Origin: Hofstenia miamia
Taxonomy: Eukaryota > Xenacoelomorpha > Acoela
Assembly: GCA_004352715.1 (NCBI GenBank)
Contig: SCFE01000002.1
Coordinates: 1,070,383 to 1,134,382, forward strand
Reading direction: 5' to 3'
DNA: 64,000 nt
The notes below the pieces were generated by a model. It saw only the letters and a list, made by a program, of their open reading frames with translations. It ran no database searches and had not been told where the DNA came from. Both the position numbers and the translations under genes were made by a program. Positions 31,340 to 43,280 of the stretch are shown piece by piece (position 1 is the stretch's first letter; each line of letters starts with the position of its first letter).

Positions 31340-33785
31340 CTACAAATTAGAATTAGCATTTCATTATTAAAAATGAAATTCTTTGTCATATTTAAATAAA
31401 CAAATTAACAGGGGTTTTGTCATGATTCGCGGAATCTTTGATTGGAAAGAATCCATTTATAAAGAAAAAAATAGCTTCCTTTGCAAATAAATTACAATAC
31501 TTTAAAAAAACCTCATTATGGTTGAAGAAATTACATTGGGAAAAGGAAAGTTCAGGAAAAAATATAATTCAATTATTACAGTTAACTATACTTCTCAAAA
31601 TATTTTAAGAAACTCTGTACACTTTCAGAATTAGCAATGAAAAACTTTAGACACGAACTGTAAAATATTTCCACAGTTGATAACAACAAGGTGATTATAC
31701 ATAAACACATCTTTTCTGTTGATTATCATATAACTGGTGCATATGCAATTATTAATCTTGCTATATTTACTCAATACTTCAATTAATGCAATTGATATTT
31801 GGATATTCTGATTGTGATATAACTATGCATGCTTAAAGTTGTATGATACAGATGCGTCATAACGATTATGCATTTAAATTAAAACAAAAAAGCTAAATCC
31901 TAAATTATACAAATCCAAGCTTGCAATTAAAAATTTAATAACTTGAGCACTCCTTTATCACAATCCAAGGGAGGCAGCCGCCTCTATAATGCGTTCTCAT
32001 TCTCCAATAATTCCTATTTATTATGCTTTCACCTAACCCATCTAACCCATTACTTTACTACTCAAGATTCAGTGTAGATGTACAATAAGTCCTAATTAGT
32101 AATGTCTGAACATATACTCATTCTGTGACTACCTATTACACACTGCTCTTAAATGTTATACACAAATTTTTTTCTACATTATCTACACTAGTCATTTACA
32201 GCAACAACCCTTTTATCAACGTACTTCTTCACCGAGTTTAAGCTCCATTTGATTTCCGCACAATGATTGTGTTAATCCAAGGGAATTGTATATCTCTATT
32301 TTGTTAATGCTATAAGCCATGTAAGTAATTTTATTAATAATGTTATATTGTAATCATGTGTAAACCTAATCTATTGATAGATGATTTTTTTTCAATTCCA
32401 GCGCATCTTTAGTACTAATAAGGTGTGAAACATTCTCCAAAATTCTGAATGTATTCCCCTGTGTAGATAACTTGATGGTGCATATCCTATACTATGCTTT
32501 CTTTCACTTACTCTCCGTTTTCCTCATTCTCAATTCCTTACAGTCTTCCAGTCGTGATGCTTTAGATTGTTTTTTCTTCAGTTCTAATGCTCTGCATCTA
32601 CAGCCACCTTAACATTTAGAAAATCTTTCACTTCTTGCTGTGAAGACCAGGGCTTTCAAATCAAATTCAAATTTTCAAACTTTTAAATCAAATATTCAAA
32701 TTTTTGCAAAAATTTCAAACTTTCAAATCAAATCTTGTAAAATTTTAAAATTTAAAATTCAAACCAAACTTTATGTGGTTTTTAGCCGAACTCATTCCTA
32801 CATGTATATTTAATCACACATTAGTCTAATAAATATGCACTTCTTTTGTATGTAAGAACTTCAAATCAAAGTTTGAATTCAATAATATTCAAATTTTCAA
32901 ATCAAAGTTTGAGACGTATTCAAATTTCTATTCATTTACATCAAACTTTGAAAGCGATGCCGAAGACACATCTTTATTTATGTTGCATTTTCATTCTGCT
33001 ACTAGTAATTTCCTGCTCACTCTGCCTACCTTCCTCAGTTCATTCTTATTTCATTTTACTATTTTGCTAGCTATCCTAACACTGGTATATCACACATATT
33101 TATCGCCAATTTGCTATTTCTTTTTCTAGGAACTCAATTAACACCCTACATACATTCCTGTAGCTCTTTAACAATATTGCAGTTTGAGCTCCTCCCACAA
33201 TTTCAAGATTTGATTATAATTAAATAAGAAGTTTAATGATATTTTTATGTAAAAGCACTTATATTTGAAATATTACAAAAAAACAACCGTCTATTTACAT
33301 TGGTTTTTAAGTATATATTTAAAATTAACAGAGGTTTGAGTGTCACTGCCACTTAAATTTTTACATTCGAGATTAAATGAATTTTTCAAATCAAAATTTA
33401 ACATATTTCTAAAAAACAACGTAATTGTTTTTATCAATCAGTGTCAAAATTAACGCAAACAATTTTCAAATTAATTCAAGTTAACAACTTGAATCAAATT
33501 TTAGAAAATTACTCATCATTCTCTATCTCTTTCTGTTTTGTATGGGCAATACATTAGCTAGCATGCATACCAGATTTTCTACAAGGTTTTGGATCAGGAT
33601 TAGTATTTTTAAAAACCTTAAAAACCACGTCGCTAGGTGATAAATTATTTGTATTTAAATATAGAAATCTATTATTTGTAGCATGCCCATAATTAATGTA
33701 GTAATATATCAGAGTTTTGAAACATTGGTATCAATAGATTATCTAGTCATTAAATGTAGGAAAATTTTGAGTAATTACTAAATCA
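31340..33785. other. Region upstream of the UPRT exons; low-complexity CAAA/TTT tract
   Basis: No 5' exon of UPRT was recognised. From about 32,645 to 32,960 the sequence is made of repeated TCAAA/TTTCAAA words (e.g. TTTCAAACTTTCAAATCAAA), a degenerate low-complexity block; a weaker stretch is at about 33,360-33,500. Confidence 0.5.
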
Positions 33786-34392
33786 CTCTGTGCTAGGACT
33801 CTGCGAGTTCTCGAAATTTCGAATCGGGCCGAGTACCCGACCCGACTTAACTCAAGTTTTGTTGATTTGACTTATATGTTTGCTTAACTGAAAAAAAATT
33901 TCTGAATGGAAAAAACTTTTCTACAAGAATTTGTCTATCGAATGATTGTCACTAAGATCAGGATGTTGGAATTGATTGACATTACTTTGGTAGTCATCTC
34001 TAATAATTAGATAGTTTTGAATTTGTTAAAGAAGTTTCATTTTCTATTCTTTCGTAGAAGTTACATTAAAACTTCATTAGCAAAGGTCACGATTTCAAGT
34101 TGGTAAACAAATTTCACAATTTATTCAAATGATATTTGACAATGTTAACATTTATTGCTTAATGCTATATCGATATACAATAATTATTATCAATTACAAA
34201 TTTTAGCCAATTACAAATGTAACTGACGGAATTTATTTTTTCGTACTTGGAAAACAGTTTATTATTTCATAGTGACTACAATTATGATATTAATAGATCT
34301 ATGTCTCCAGACAAGACTTGAGATTCGAAATCCGACTTGACACGATTTGCCCCAAAACAAAATATCATGATTCGCAGGGCCCTACTTTGTGC
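33786..34392. mobile_element. hAT-type non-autonomous element, 591 bp
   Basis: The element at 33,794-34,384 starts TAGGACTCTGCGAGTTCTCG and ends with the inverse of TAGGGCCCTGCGAATCATG (10 of the first 13 bases shared). It is flanked by CTCTGTGC (33,786-33,793) and CTTTGTGC (34,385-34,392), an 8-bp duplication with one mismatch. It has no transposase ORF. Near its left end lies ACCCGACCCGACTTAA, near its right end ATCCGACTTGACACG. Confidence 0.8.
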
Positions 34393-34939
34393 AGCAGCTT
34401 TATTAGTGTTTTATAAAAGAGTATGATGTTAATAGCAAGAGCAATTTGCAGTCTTACCAATGGCTCAAATTTGATGAAACCATATCTGGTATTACATTTC
34501 ATACCAAACAGAAATAGAAAATTCAATATTTAAAAAATGGACCTCATATAAATGTCAAATTTTGAGGCTTTTATTTTTAGATACCACTTGAGAACATCAA
34601 CAAAAATATTTAAAATGCATAAAAAGGACCCTTGAAATTTTTTAACGATACTTAATAAAAAGTGCACTTCCTTTGTATGCTTCTCCTAAAGCCGCGCCTG
34701 ACTAGCAGTAATTCCAAATTTTGATTGAATAAAGATTTCGTCAATTTCCTTGTAAATTGTGAAAAAGAGAAGCGAAAAACGATTGAGAAAAAATTGTTTA
34801 TATATATATATATACACTTAATTTTGTTAAATATGCATAAACTAAAAGATGTTGGTCGTTCTTTGTTTATTGATTAGTCTTTGTTTACTTGAGTTCTTAA
34901 TAATTAGGGCTTCAGAAATCTAAGTAAGTAGTTAGATAT

Positions 34940-36139
34940 ACCTGAGTGCGAAAACAGACAAGTGAAAACTGAGCTTGGTGACATAATCTTTACAAAGGAT
35001 ATGAGTAATAGAAAAACTGAAACAGTTAGATCCCCCAAAGTCTCCTGGACCAGACGGACTGCACTCACGTGTTCTAAAAGAACTTGCAGAAGAATTAGGT
35101 GAACATCTGGCAATGATTTTCACAAGGTCTATAAAGGAAAGCAAACTTTCCGATACTTGGAAAGAGACTAAGATCACCCCACTTTTCAAAAAAGGCAATA
35201 GATCAAAACCAAGTAATTATCGGCCAGTCAGCTTAACAACTGTACTATGCAAGGTGATGGAATCAATTATAAGGAATAAAACCATGGAACATACAGAACA
35301 AAACAAGCTTCTCTCATCCTGCCAACATGGATTTGTCCCAAAAAAGATCGTGTGCGACAAATTTGCTGCATACTCTGGAAATATGGACTACAGGACTGGA
35401 TACGGGAAGACCTGTGGATGCATTTGACTCTGTCTCACACCAAAGACTGATAGCCAAAATCGAGTCATATGGTATTAAAAGCAAGGTTCTGAACTGGATT
35501 AGGGATTTCCTCATTGGAAGACAACAAAGGGTATCCGTGAAGGGAATGTAGTATTCAGATTGGGCAAATGTTACAAGTGGCGTCCCACAAGGAAGTGTAC
35601 TTGAACTAGTACTGTTTGTGATTTTTATCAATGACCTCCCAGAAATCCTAGAATCATGGTGCACAATGTATGCTGATGACACCAAAGTCTCATCCACAGT
35701 CCAGACAGAATCGGAAAGACAGACTATGCAGGCAGACATAGATAAACTGATCGACTGAGCAGACAAGTGCCAGCTTCGCTTTAATGCAGATAAGTGCAAG
35801 GTCATTGGCAGGAATAACCCAAAGCAAGAGTATACTATGAGACTTCACTATTCACATGATAGAGCAAAGCTGGAAACTTCACAATGTGGAAAGGACCTGG
35901 GTGTAATGGTGGATAATGAACTTAAATTCAGCAAGCATGTTGAGGCACAAGTGGCTAAGGCGAACAAAATATGAGGGCCGATTAGAAGATCATACCAATT
36001 TCTAGATAAGGAGAGCCTAAGATTGTTATTCACTGCACTGGTTAGACCTCATCTGGAGCTTACTAATGCAGCATGGTCGCCAAGATTCCAGAAAGACAAA
36101 AATCTTATAGAAAGTGTGTTGCGGAGAGCTTCCAAGTTG
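34940..36139 (+). pseudogene. Non-LTR retrotransposon reverse transcriptase (element A)
   Basis: In shifting frames the plus strand carries the reverse-transcriptase domain of a CR1/Rex/jockey-like non-LTR element: SPGPDGLHSRVL (about 35,045), TPLFKKGN and NYRPVSLTT, AFDSVSHQRLI, GVPQGSVL (about 35,580), MYADDTKV (the Y-A-D-D catalytic box, about 35,668), GRNNPK, KDLGVMVDNELKF and LVRPHLE. Internal stops and frameshifts (about 35,380-35,430, 35,550, 35,757, 35,973) show it is dead. The 5' endonuclease domain is absent. The protein breaks off after RRASKL at a (TAG)n tract, where the opposite-strand element C ends. Confidence 0.85.
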
Positions 36140-36526
36140 GTAGTAGTAGTAGTAGTAAAAGACTTTAATTGGCCCATGGTGAGGCATTACGTGAAAATAA
36201 TTAGGATCGACAAGTAATACATTTACATTTTACAAAATAGGTAGAGGAGATATTCTGATCAAAGTCAATAGTTTTAAGATGTAGAAAAGAGCATAGGGTA
36301 ATTGAAATGACAGGTCAGGCATTTGTTCCAGAATGGCATTTGCGTTTACAGCAGAACGGTAAAAGTAAGAGTCACGAGTCTTGAATTTGTGTGTTTTGTT
36401 CAGTTTAAAAAGTTTACTGCTCGCAAGTCTGGAGCCACTTTTCCCTTCAGATAGCACAACATAGTTGGCTACCTCAAGGTCGAATTTACAGTTGATAAGT
36501 TTGTGTAAAAGAAGAATGTCAGAATA
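36140..36526 (-). pseudogene. Non-LTR retrotransposon 3' end (element C), entering a gap
   Basis: From the gap edge, the minus strand reads SDILLLHKLINCKFDLEVAN, then GSRLASSKLFKLN and KTRDSYFYRSAVNANAI. This is the pattern of the C-terminal tail of non-LTR reverse transcriptases (usually R-x-S-F-F-x-R-x-x-x-x-W-N-x-L-P). It stops at 36,230. The sequence beyond ends in (TAC)n at about 36,157-36,140, the kind of 3' microsatellite tail left by target-primed integration. The 5' part is hidden in the 1000-N gap. Confidence 0.6.
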
Positions 36527-37526
36527 NNNNNNNNNNNNNNNNNNNNNNNNNNNNNNNNNNNNNNNNNNNNNNNNNNNNNNNNNNNNNNNNNNNNNNNNNN
36601 NNNNNNNNNNNNNNNNNNNNNNNNNNNNNNNNNNNNNNNNNNNNNNNNNNNNNNNNNNNNNNNNNNNNNNNNNNNNNNNNNNNNNNNNNNNNNNNNNNNN
36701 NNNNNNNNNNNNNNNNNNNNNNNNNNNNNNNNNNNNNNNNNNNNNNNNNNNNNNNNNNNNNNNNNNNNNNNNNNNNNNNNNNNNNNNNNNNNNNNNNNNN
36801 NNNNNNNNNNNNNNNNNNNNNNNNNNNNNNNNNNNNNNNNNNNNNNNNNNNNNNNNNNNNNNNNNNNNNNNNNNNNNNNNNNNNNNNNNNNNNNNNNNNN
36901 NNNNNNNNNNNNNNNNNNNNNNNNNNNNNNNNNNNNNNNNNNNNNNNNNNNNNNNNNNNNNNNNNNNNNNNNNNNNNNNNNNNNNNNNNNNNNNNNNNNN
37001 NNNNNNNNNNNNNNNNNNNNNNNNNNNNNNNNNNNNNNNNNNNNNNNNNNNNNNNNNNNNNNNNNNNNNNNNNNNNNNNNNNNNNNNNNNNNNNNNNNNN
37101 NNNNNNNNNNNNNNNNNNNNNNNNNNNNNNNNNNNNNNNNNNNNNNNNNNNNNNNNNNNNNNNNNNNNNNNNNNNNNNNNNNNNNNNNNNNNNNNNNNNN
37201 NNNNNNNNNNNNNNNNNNNNNNNNNNNNNNNNNNNNNNNNNNNNNNNNNNNNNNNNNNNNNNNNNNNNNNNNNNNNNNNNNNNNNNNNNNNNNNNNNNNN
37301 NNNNNNNNNNNNNNNNNNNNNNNNNNNNNNNNNNNNNNNNNNNNNNNNNNNNNNNNNNNNNNNNNNNNNNNNNNNNNNNNNNNNNNNNNNNNNNNNNNNN
37401 NNNNNNNNNNNNNNNNNNNNNNNNNNNNNNNNNNNNNNNNNNNNNNNNNNNNNNNNNNNNNNNNNNNNNNNNNNNNNNNNNNNNNNNNNNNNNNNNNNNN
37501 NNNNNNNNNNNNNNNNNNNNNNNNNN
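36527..37526. other. Assembly gap (1000 N)
   Basis: Exactly 1000 Ns, probably a default gap size, so true spacing is unknown. (TTA)n follows directly at 37,527-37,550. Confidence 0.99.
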
Positions 37527-37639
37527 TTATTATTATTATTATTATTATTAATAATTCTAATAAATATCGAAGTTTTATATTTGAATCATTCAGTGATCAT
37601 AATGTTTGCGTCTATATTAGTAATTACAAGTTAATTTCG

Positions 37640-39358
37640 AATAAGAAAAAAGTAATATATTCAAGGAACTTTCGAAAATTTAATGAAAATATTTTTATAA
37701 GTTTGCTGAAGGTCATTCCGTTCGAACGCATCTATACATTCAATAACGGCGAAGCCATGCTTAAATTCATAATTTCTGAAATCACTCATGCATTAAATCG
37801 CGCTGCCCCGATAAAAATCAAGGTAATTAACGCCAAATCAAGTCCCGCGGTTAATCAACCGGCGGCAGGTCGCCATCCACAATCGGCTGTTTGAGGTTGC
37901 TAAATCCGACCCAATTAAGATTAATTGGGCAAACTATGATAACGCCAAGAAATTAATCACAAAATACCGCAAATCCGCTTTTGAATCTAGGACTAGACCA
38001 TACTTCAAACAGCTGGATAAATCTAGCAAGAAATTGAATTTATCTGTGAACGTTGAAGAAATTAAGTACGATAATAAGATATATAAGAATAAGAAAGATA
38101 TTGCAATTATTTTCAACAAAACTTTTGAAAAAATTTGTAAATTTAATTTTGAGAGTGAAACTAACAATAGCCAACCGATAAAAATTGTGAAAAATGTAAA
38201 TTCTGAATTTACTTTTAGCTTAATATCATACTCTGATTTGAAACAAGCGGTAAGAAATCAAATAAATCAAATTTGAATAACAATTTGTCGACCTCTATTG
38301 CCTTATTGGATCTTAGTAAAGCTTTTAATTCAATGAATTTTAATATTTTAGAAAGAGAATTAGAAAATCAAGGTTTCAGTAAAAGTGCTAAAAATCTCAT
38401 TATGAATTTCTTAAGTAACCGAAGATAACGGGTAAAAATTAACAACACTTATTCTGATTATATTACTACTAATCTAGGTGTTCCTCAAGGAACAGTATTA
38501 GGGCTCGTTTTATTCGCACTGTATGTCAATGATATATCGATTACTTTAAAAAACGGAACGATCTATCAATATGCGGATGATACATGTATATTAAGAGAAG
38601 CAAAAAATCCATATGACGCAACCAAACTCTTAACAAAAGATATTGAAAATCTTATTAGGTATTTTAATAGAAACAAGTTAAAAGTTAATCCTGATAAAAC
38701 ACAATTTATTATTTTCACACCAAAGCAATACCAAAAAAATTCTAATATCAAAATTAAAGTAGGAGATAATGAAATTAAGCAAAGCAATTCTATTAATTAT
38801 CTTGGTGTAGTAATTGATAGAGATTTGCGTTTTACTGAATTTTTTTCATCAAAATGTAGGAAAATGGCCTCTGGTATTAAATGTTTATATCATTTGCGCA
38901 ATGTAGGGCAGTCCTTTCAATCACAAATGCTTAACTCTTTTGTGCTAAGTAACTTTAACTATTGTTGTTTTTTATTCCAAAATATCACATCAAATAATCG
39001 ATCATCACTAGCAAAAATATTCAATTGGGCAATAAGAACTCTGAATTATATTGATAAGCATAAATCAGTGAGCACTTTTATAAAAGGTGGCAATGCTCTT
39101 GCACCATTGTACTTTATCGAATATCAAACTCTTTTTATGATACACAAGTATGTACACAATTCAAAATCTACGCACTTTTTAAGCAATTATATCAAAACCA
39201 ATGATAGAAACCACAATTTGCATAGTTTTAATCGTCCAGATTCATTTTCATTTAAAGCTTCTAGATTATGGAATGACTTAAATCTAAAAAGGAACAAAAT
39301 AATAAACATTTTAGAAGAAAAATTAAAAAAATTTTATTATCCAGACAATCACTATTAG
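37640..39358 (+). pseudogene. Non-LTR retrotransposon reverse transcriptase (element B)
   Basis: A plus-strand polyprotein remnant. An N-terminal linker region (about 37,700-38,276, with KKLITKYRKSAFESRTRPYF and FNKTFEKICKF) is followed by a reverse transcriptase missing its first blocks (a deletion near 38,276). It then has ALLDLSKAFNSMNF, GVPQGTVLG, YQYADDTCILR (Y-A-D-D, about 38,570), NKLKVNPDKTQFIIF and INYLGVVIDRDLRF. The final frame (38,825-39,358) is intact for 177 codons and ends in KASRLWNDL, the conserved C-terminal block, and PDNHY. A stop at about 38,426 and a frameshift kill it. It is better preserved than element A and of a different, more AT-rich lineage. Confidence 0.88.
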
Positions 39359-41221
39359 GAATATCGAACAAATTAAGCGCATGGACAGATTTCATTTGAC
39401 ATTTGATATTTACGCCCTTTAAGTAAGTGTGCATATTTTTAATTTTGTAAATATACATGTATAGTAGTTTGTGGTATTTGTTTGTTTATTTTAGCAATAA
39501 ATTTGCTTGACTCTTATATCATTGCGTTCTTACATTGTACAATGTTTATTTCTGACTCGTGTTTTGCTCTCATTTATGGGGCAAATGAGTCATATTTTAC
39601 TTGGCTATTTGTTCCATATAAGAAGTAGGTAGTAATGTTAAGTAATAAGAATTTAAACTAAGATATCCGTAATTGCCTGCAATTACTTTTTGTTCTGATA
39701 GTAGTGCACAACCGTACAGTTAGGTAAACTCTTTTGATTTGACGTAAGTCGTCATAGACTCTTGTAAAATAGCCCAAAGAATTTAATAATTGCATTTTAC
39801 TTTACTTAGGACCTCGTACACTTCTGTAATTTAAGGTAGAGTCATTGTTTAACAGACAAAGAATTAAAGAAAACCGAATTTTTTTATTAATGCTATGTAT
39901 GCATAATAAATGAATACAGTAGGCGTTTAACATCAATGCAGGGCTGATTAAATTTAAAGATAATTTTTGTCATTACTTACAACATATACATATTCAAGTT
40001 AATATTTCAAATATCGATTTCGAAAACTTAATCCTTCTCTTTTCGATGAAACACGCGTCAGTCTTCGAACACTAATAGTTTAAGAACTACAGCCTTGTCA
40101 AATCGACTTTTTAGCATCCCTAAGTGGCAATAGAGTCCAAGCAAAAATGATAATATAGCACGGGGCTTCCCCAACCTACTTCATGCCTACTGGACTGAAC
40201 CAGCTGTTTTTCAACCTTTCATGACGTGGATATAATGTTTTAAATATGTCTTATTCGAAAATTCTCGGTTTTATGTTTTTTTAATTTTTAAAGAGAACTA
40301 CATGTAAGTGCAGGAAACACTTATTATGAGAAAGAAAGAAGTATGAAATGATTGCAAATTTATTTTTATTTGCTTGTAAAGAATGAACATCCTTATAGTT
40401 TTTTCACCTCAAAATCTCCTTGCAAATTTCCGTCAGTCATGCTTAGGTCTTGGCATTATCTGAAAATATTGAAGCGAATCGTTTGTGTAAATGATAAGAT
40501 AAATATGAGAGTTAAGTGTTTGAAATTTTTTTATTGAACCATCACAAAATGTAGAAATACCTGTTGAGTTTGAGGCCGATCTTTTTTGCTCTTAGACAGG
40601 CCCACCTCAGGGTACCAAAATTTTGCTGAAACACATATAGTAGCAAACATTGAATTATGATAAGCTTATCAACATTCATTTTTTCTTTCATACACTTAAA
40701 CAAAACCCAAGTTTTGCTATTTTTTTCAGGAGAAAATCTTTTATGAAATTACGATTGGATGAAATCCAAAAATTATTCGCCAAACCTTTCACAAAGTTCT
40801 ATATAAATTGAAAAATAATATTTAAAAAAACATTGCAAAAAACACTTGATTATGCGGTGTTTAAAACATGCCAACTCTGAGGCCATTGTTGGTCGTTAAT
40901 CGTATCATTACATGGCCAAGTAGAGCTTACCGATTAATTAGCCGAGCTGTTTGCAACACTAGTATCAGCATCTTCTTCATGTGTAGTCTTTAGCAAGATA
41001 TGTATATAGAACTAAACGTTTTTTATTTTATAAGTTTACTCTTGAAAGTATTCAAGTTGAGCGTTTTTCTCTGTTTCGCATGCTGGATCCTCAACGGTAG
41101 TTATTTAAAGTTGAACTGGATCTATGCTTGGAACTCAAAAGTGAAACAAATCTTTCAGAATCTGATAATATTTGACTCAATTCATTCATCAATTTTCCGC
41201 CATTTTAGCCTCAATTTATTA
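39359..41221. other. Retrotransposon 3' flank and non-coding
   Basis: The 3' untranslated part of element B is probably included, but no poly(A) or tail was located. About 40,560-40,680 matches the dispersed repeat at 13,510-13,620. No gene was recognised. Confidence 0.45.
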
Positions 41222-41707
41222 CTCAAAACTAGAGATGAGCGCGGTGCGGATTAATCCGCGGAGTCCGCGGTTAACCGCGGTGCGGTGCGGTTGCGGTTTG
41301 TTGATTTGTAAATTAATGTGAATCTGGCGTATAGCTGCCTGCTTCGGGGCGCATTTTAGAAGAACGGCGCCAGAACATGGAACCAGATACTCTTGAAGCA
41401 ATTCTTTTCAACAAGCACTTCAGCCAAGCATTTTAATCGGTGCTAATTTGCCATTCGTCCACTTTGCCAGGAAGTAAAATTTCATTTGTACAACCTTACA
41501 TATGTGATAACCTTTGTAGTATTATTTTTTTTAAAAAGTTTAAATTCTCCTTGTATTTTTTGCGGAGTCTTGCGGATATAATGAAAGTTCTTGCGGAGCG
41601 GTGCGGTTGCGGTGGAAATTCTTGCGGTGCGGTTGCGGTTCGAAATCTGATCTTGCGGTGCGGTTGCGGTTTAAAATTTTGACTCCGCGCTCATCTCTAC
41701 TCAAAAC
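41222..41707. mobile_element. hAT-type element, 470 bp, GCGGTGCGGTTGCGGT-rich
   Basis: TAGAGATGAGCGCGGTGCGG starts at 41,230, and the inverse CCGCGCTCATCTCTA ends at 41,699. A perfect CTCAAAAC duplication lies at 41,222-41,229 and 41,700-41,707. Subterminal tandem words (GCGGTGCGGTTGCGGTT) occur at both ends, making GC-rich ends in AT-rich DNA. hAT transposases commonly bind short subterminal repeats. There is no transposase ORF. Sharp boundaries and a perfect duplication suggest a fairly recent insertion. Confidence 0.9.
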
Positions 41708-42779
41708 ATGGGCATCTTTGACCCTGTTCTTTCCTTGGAAATTCGGGATGGTTGCTCACCATCGAATTAGCATCGAGTATGTGCTACCGAAACCTTCTCT
41801 CACATAAACAATTATCCGAATTACAGCAATGAAATAAGGATCAAATTTAAGCCAATGTTTATCGTTAACGTAAAAGTTAAGCGGGCTTTTTAGTTAACTA
41901 TGTAATTTGATAGAAAAAGTGATAACATTTAAATCTACAGTATAATCTTATTCGATGTTTTCTATTTTTGCACCCCCGACTAGCATTTATGCAGTACTGT
42001 CAATGCGTAATGTTGAATTGTCTAGTGTTTTCTATAATTTAGTTAATTATTTTGGTATGATGTGGTTCTACGTAGTTATCATGCGCTTAAGATATTGCGC
42101 AAGATAAAGTAATTTCATTGTTTTCAAAGGCTTTCATAAAAATATTGTAGATTTGCCTAACATTCATGACGTTGTGTCATGAACTTTAGATTTGAAACTG
42201 TGATCATTTGGTGGCTTAAAACAACGTTTACTTTCTTGAAGTTTTCTATTATCATTTTTAATATTGTCTCAACTAGTTAAATACATATTTTCATTAATAA
42301 TGATTAAAAATTTTAAAACGGTTTAATTAAATAGGTTGTTAAACTACATGAAAATATACTAAATCTATACAAAAATGAAAGCTAGCTGTGTTAGATTGCA
42401 TTACTGTCCAATTTATAAACAAAGTTTCAAATAGAACGAACAAATGGTGGGTAAACTAACCACCTCAGAAACACTTAGATTTTAAATAGTATCAACTTAA
42501 GACGAAGTTTTGGAAGAGGTCCTGACCAATTTAAAAAAATTCTCACAATTTCCCTTTGAAGTAAGCAGAAGTTCGATGTCTTCTTTCGCCTACCTATCAT
42601 GCAAATTTTAATTCAAAAATATAGGAATAATGCCATGGGTGGACCCCCTACAATAGATTCAGTCGTTTTTCTGTAAATGTTAGTGTCATTTTTTAAATAG
42701 TTAAAAGCAATTATATGGTACATAATTGTAACACTGCCTATGCCTCTTAGTATAATTTGGTACAGACAGGTATCTCTTT

Positions 42780-43280
42780 TTCACAACTAGAGATGAGCGC
42801 GGTACAGGTTTTGTAAAAAAAATTCCACTGCAATGTGCACTTTTTAACCGCAAACCACCACAATAAATGAAATTGTACCGCGTTATACTGCACCGAAGTA
42901 GCTTTTAACTTTGTAAGAAAAGATAGATATTTCTGAATTGTTTTTTAGGTTATGGATCATCCGTATAAAAGCTTAAAGACAATTTCTTAGGTATTTTGTC
43001 TTTTCGTCCTATTTTATTAGACTAGTATCCAATTTTCCATGATATATGCAAAATTTACTTTTAATATTTTGTAGGCGAAATCTATTAATTTTGTTTCAGA
43101 AACAGTTTTTTGAGAAATACTTAGAGATTTTAAATTTTAATTCAAAAAGCGCTATCTGTATGGCTTTTATACCACCACCAGTTGTTTTAATTCTAACGCT
43201 ACGCTAACCACCGCAAAAATGTAAATCGCTACCGCGGCATACCCTGGGATTAGCGCACCGAACTCATCTCTATTTACAAC
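42780..43280. mobile_element. hAT-type element, 485 bp, same family as 41,230
   Basis: TAGAGATGAGCGCGGTACAG starts at 42,788, and the inverse GAACTCATCTCTA ends at 43,272. The flanks TTCACAAC (42,780-42,787) and TTTACAAC (43,273-43,280) differ at one base. The terminal 15 bases match the element 1.1 kb upstream, but the interior has diverged and lost the GCGG arrays, so this is an older or sister copy. Confidence 0.85.

Noticed and set aside
36465-37634. Long ORF across the first 1000-N gap (similar cases at 51,676-52,797 and 60,270-61,357)
   Set aside because: The frames are open only because Ns are translated as X.
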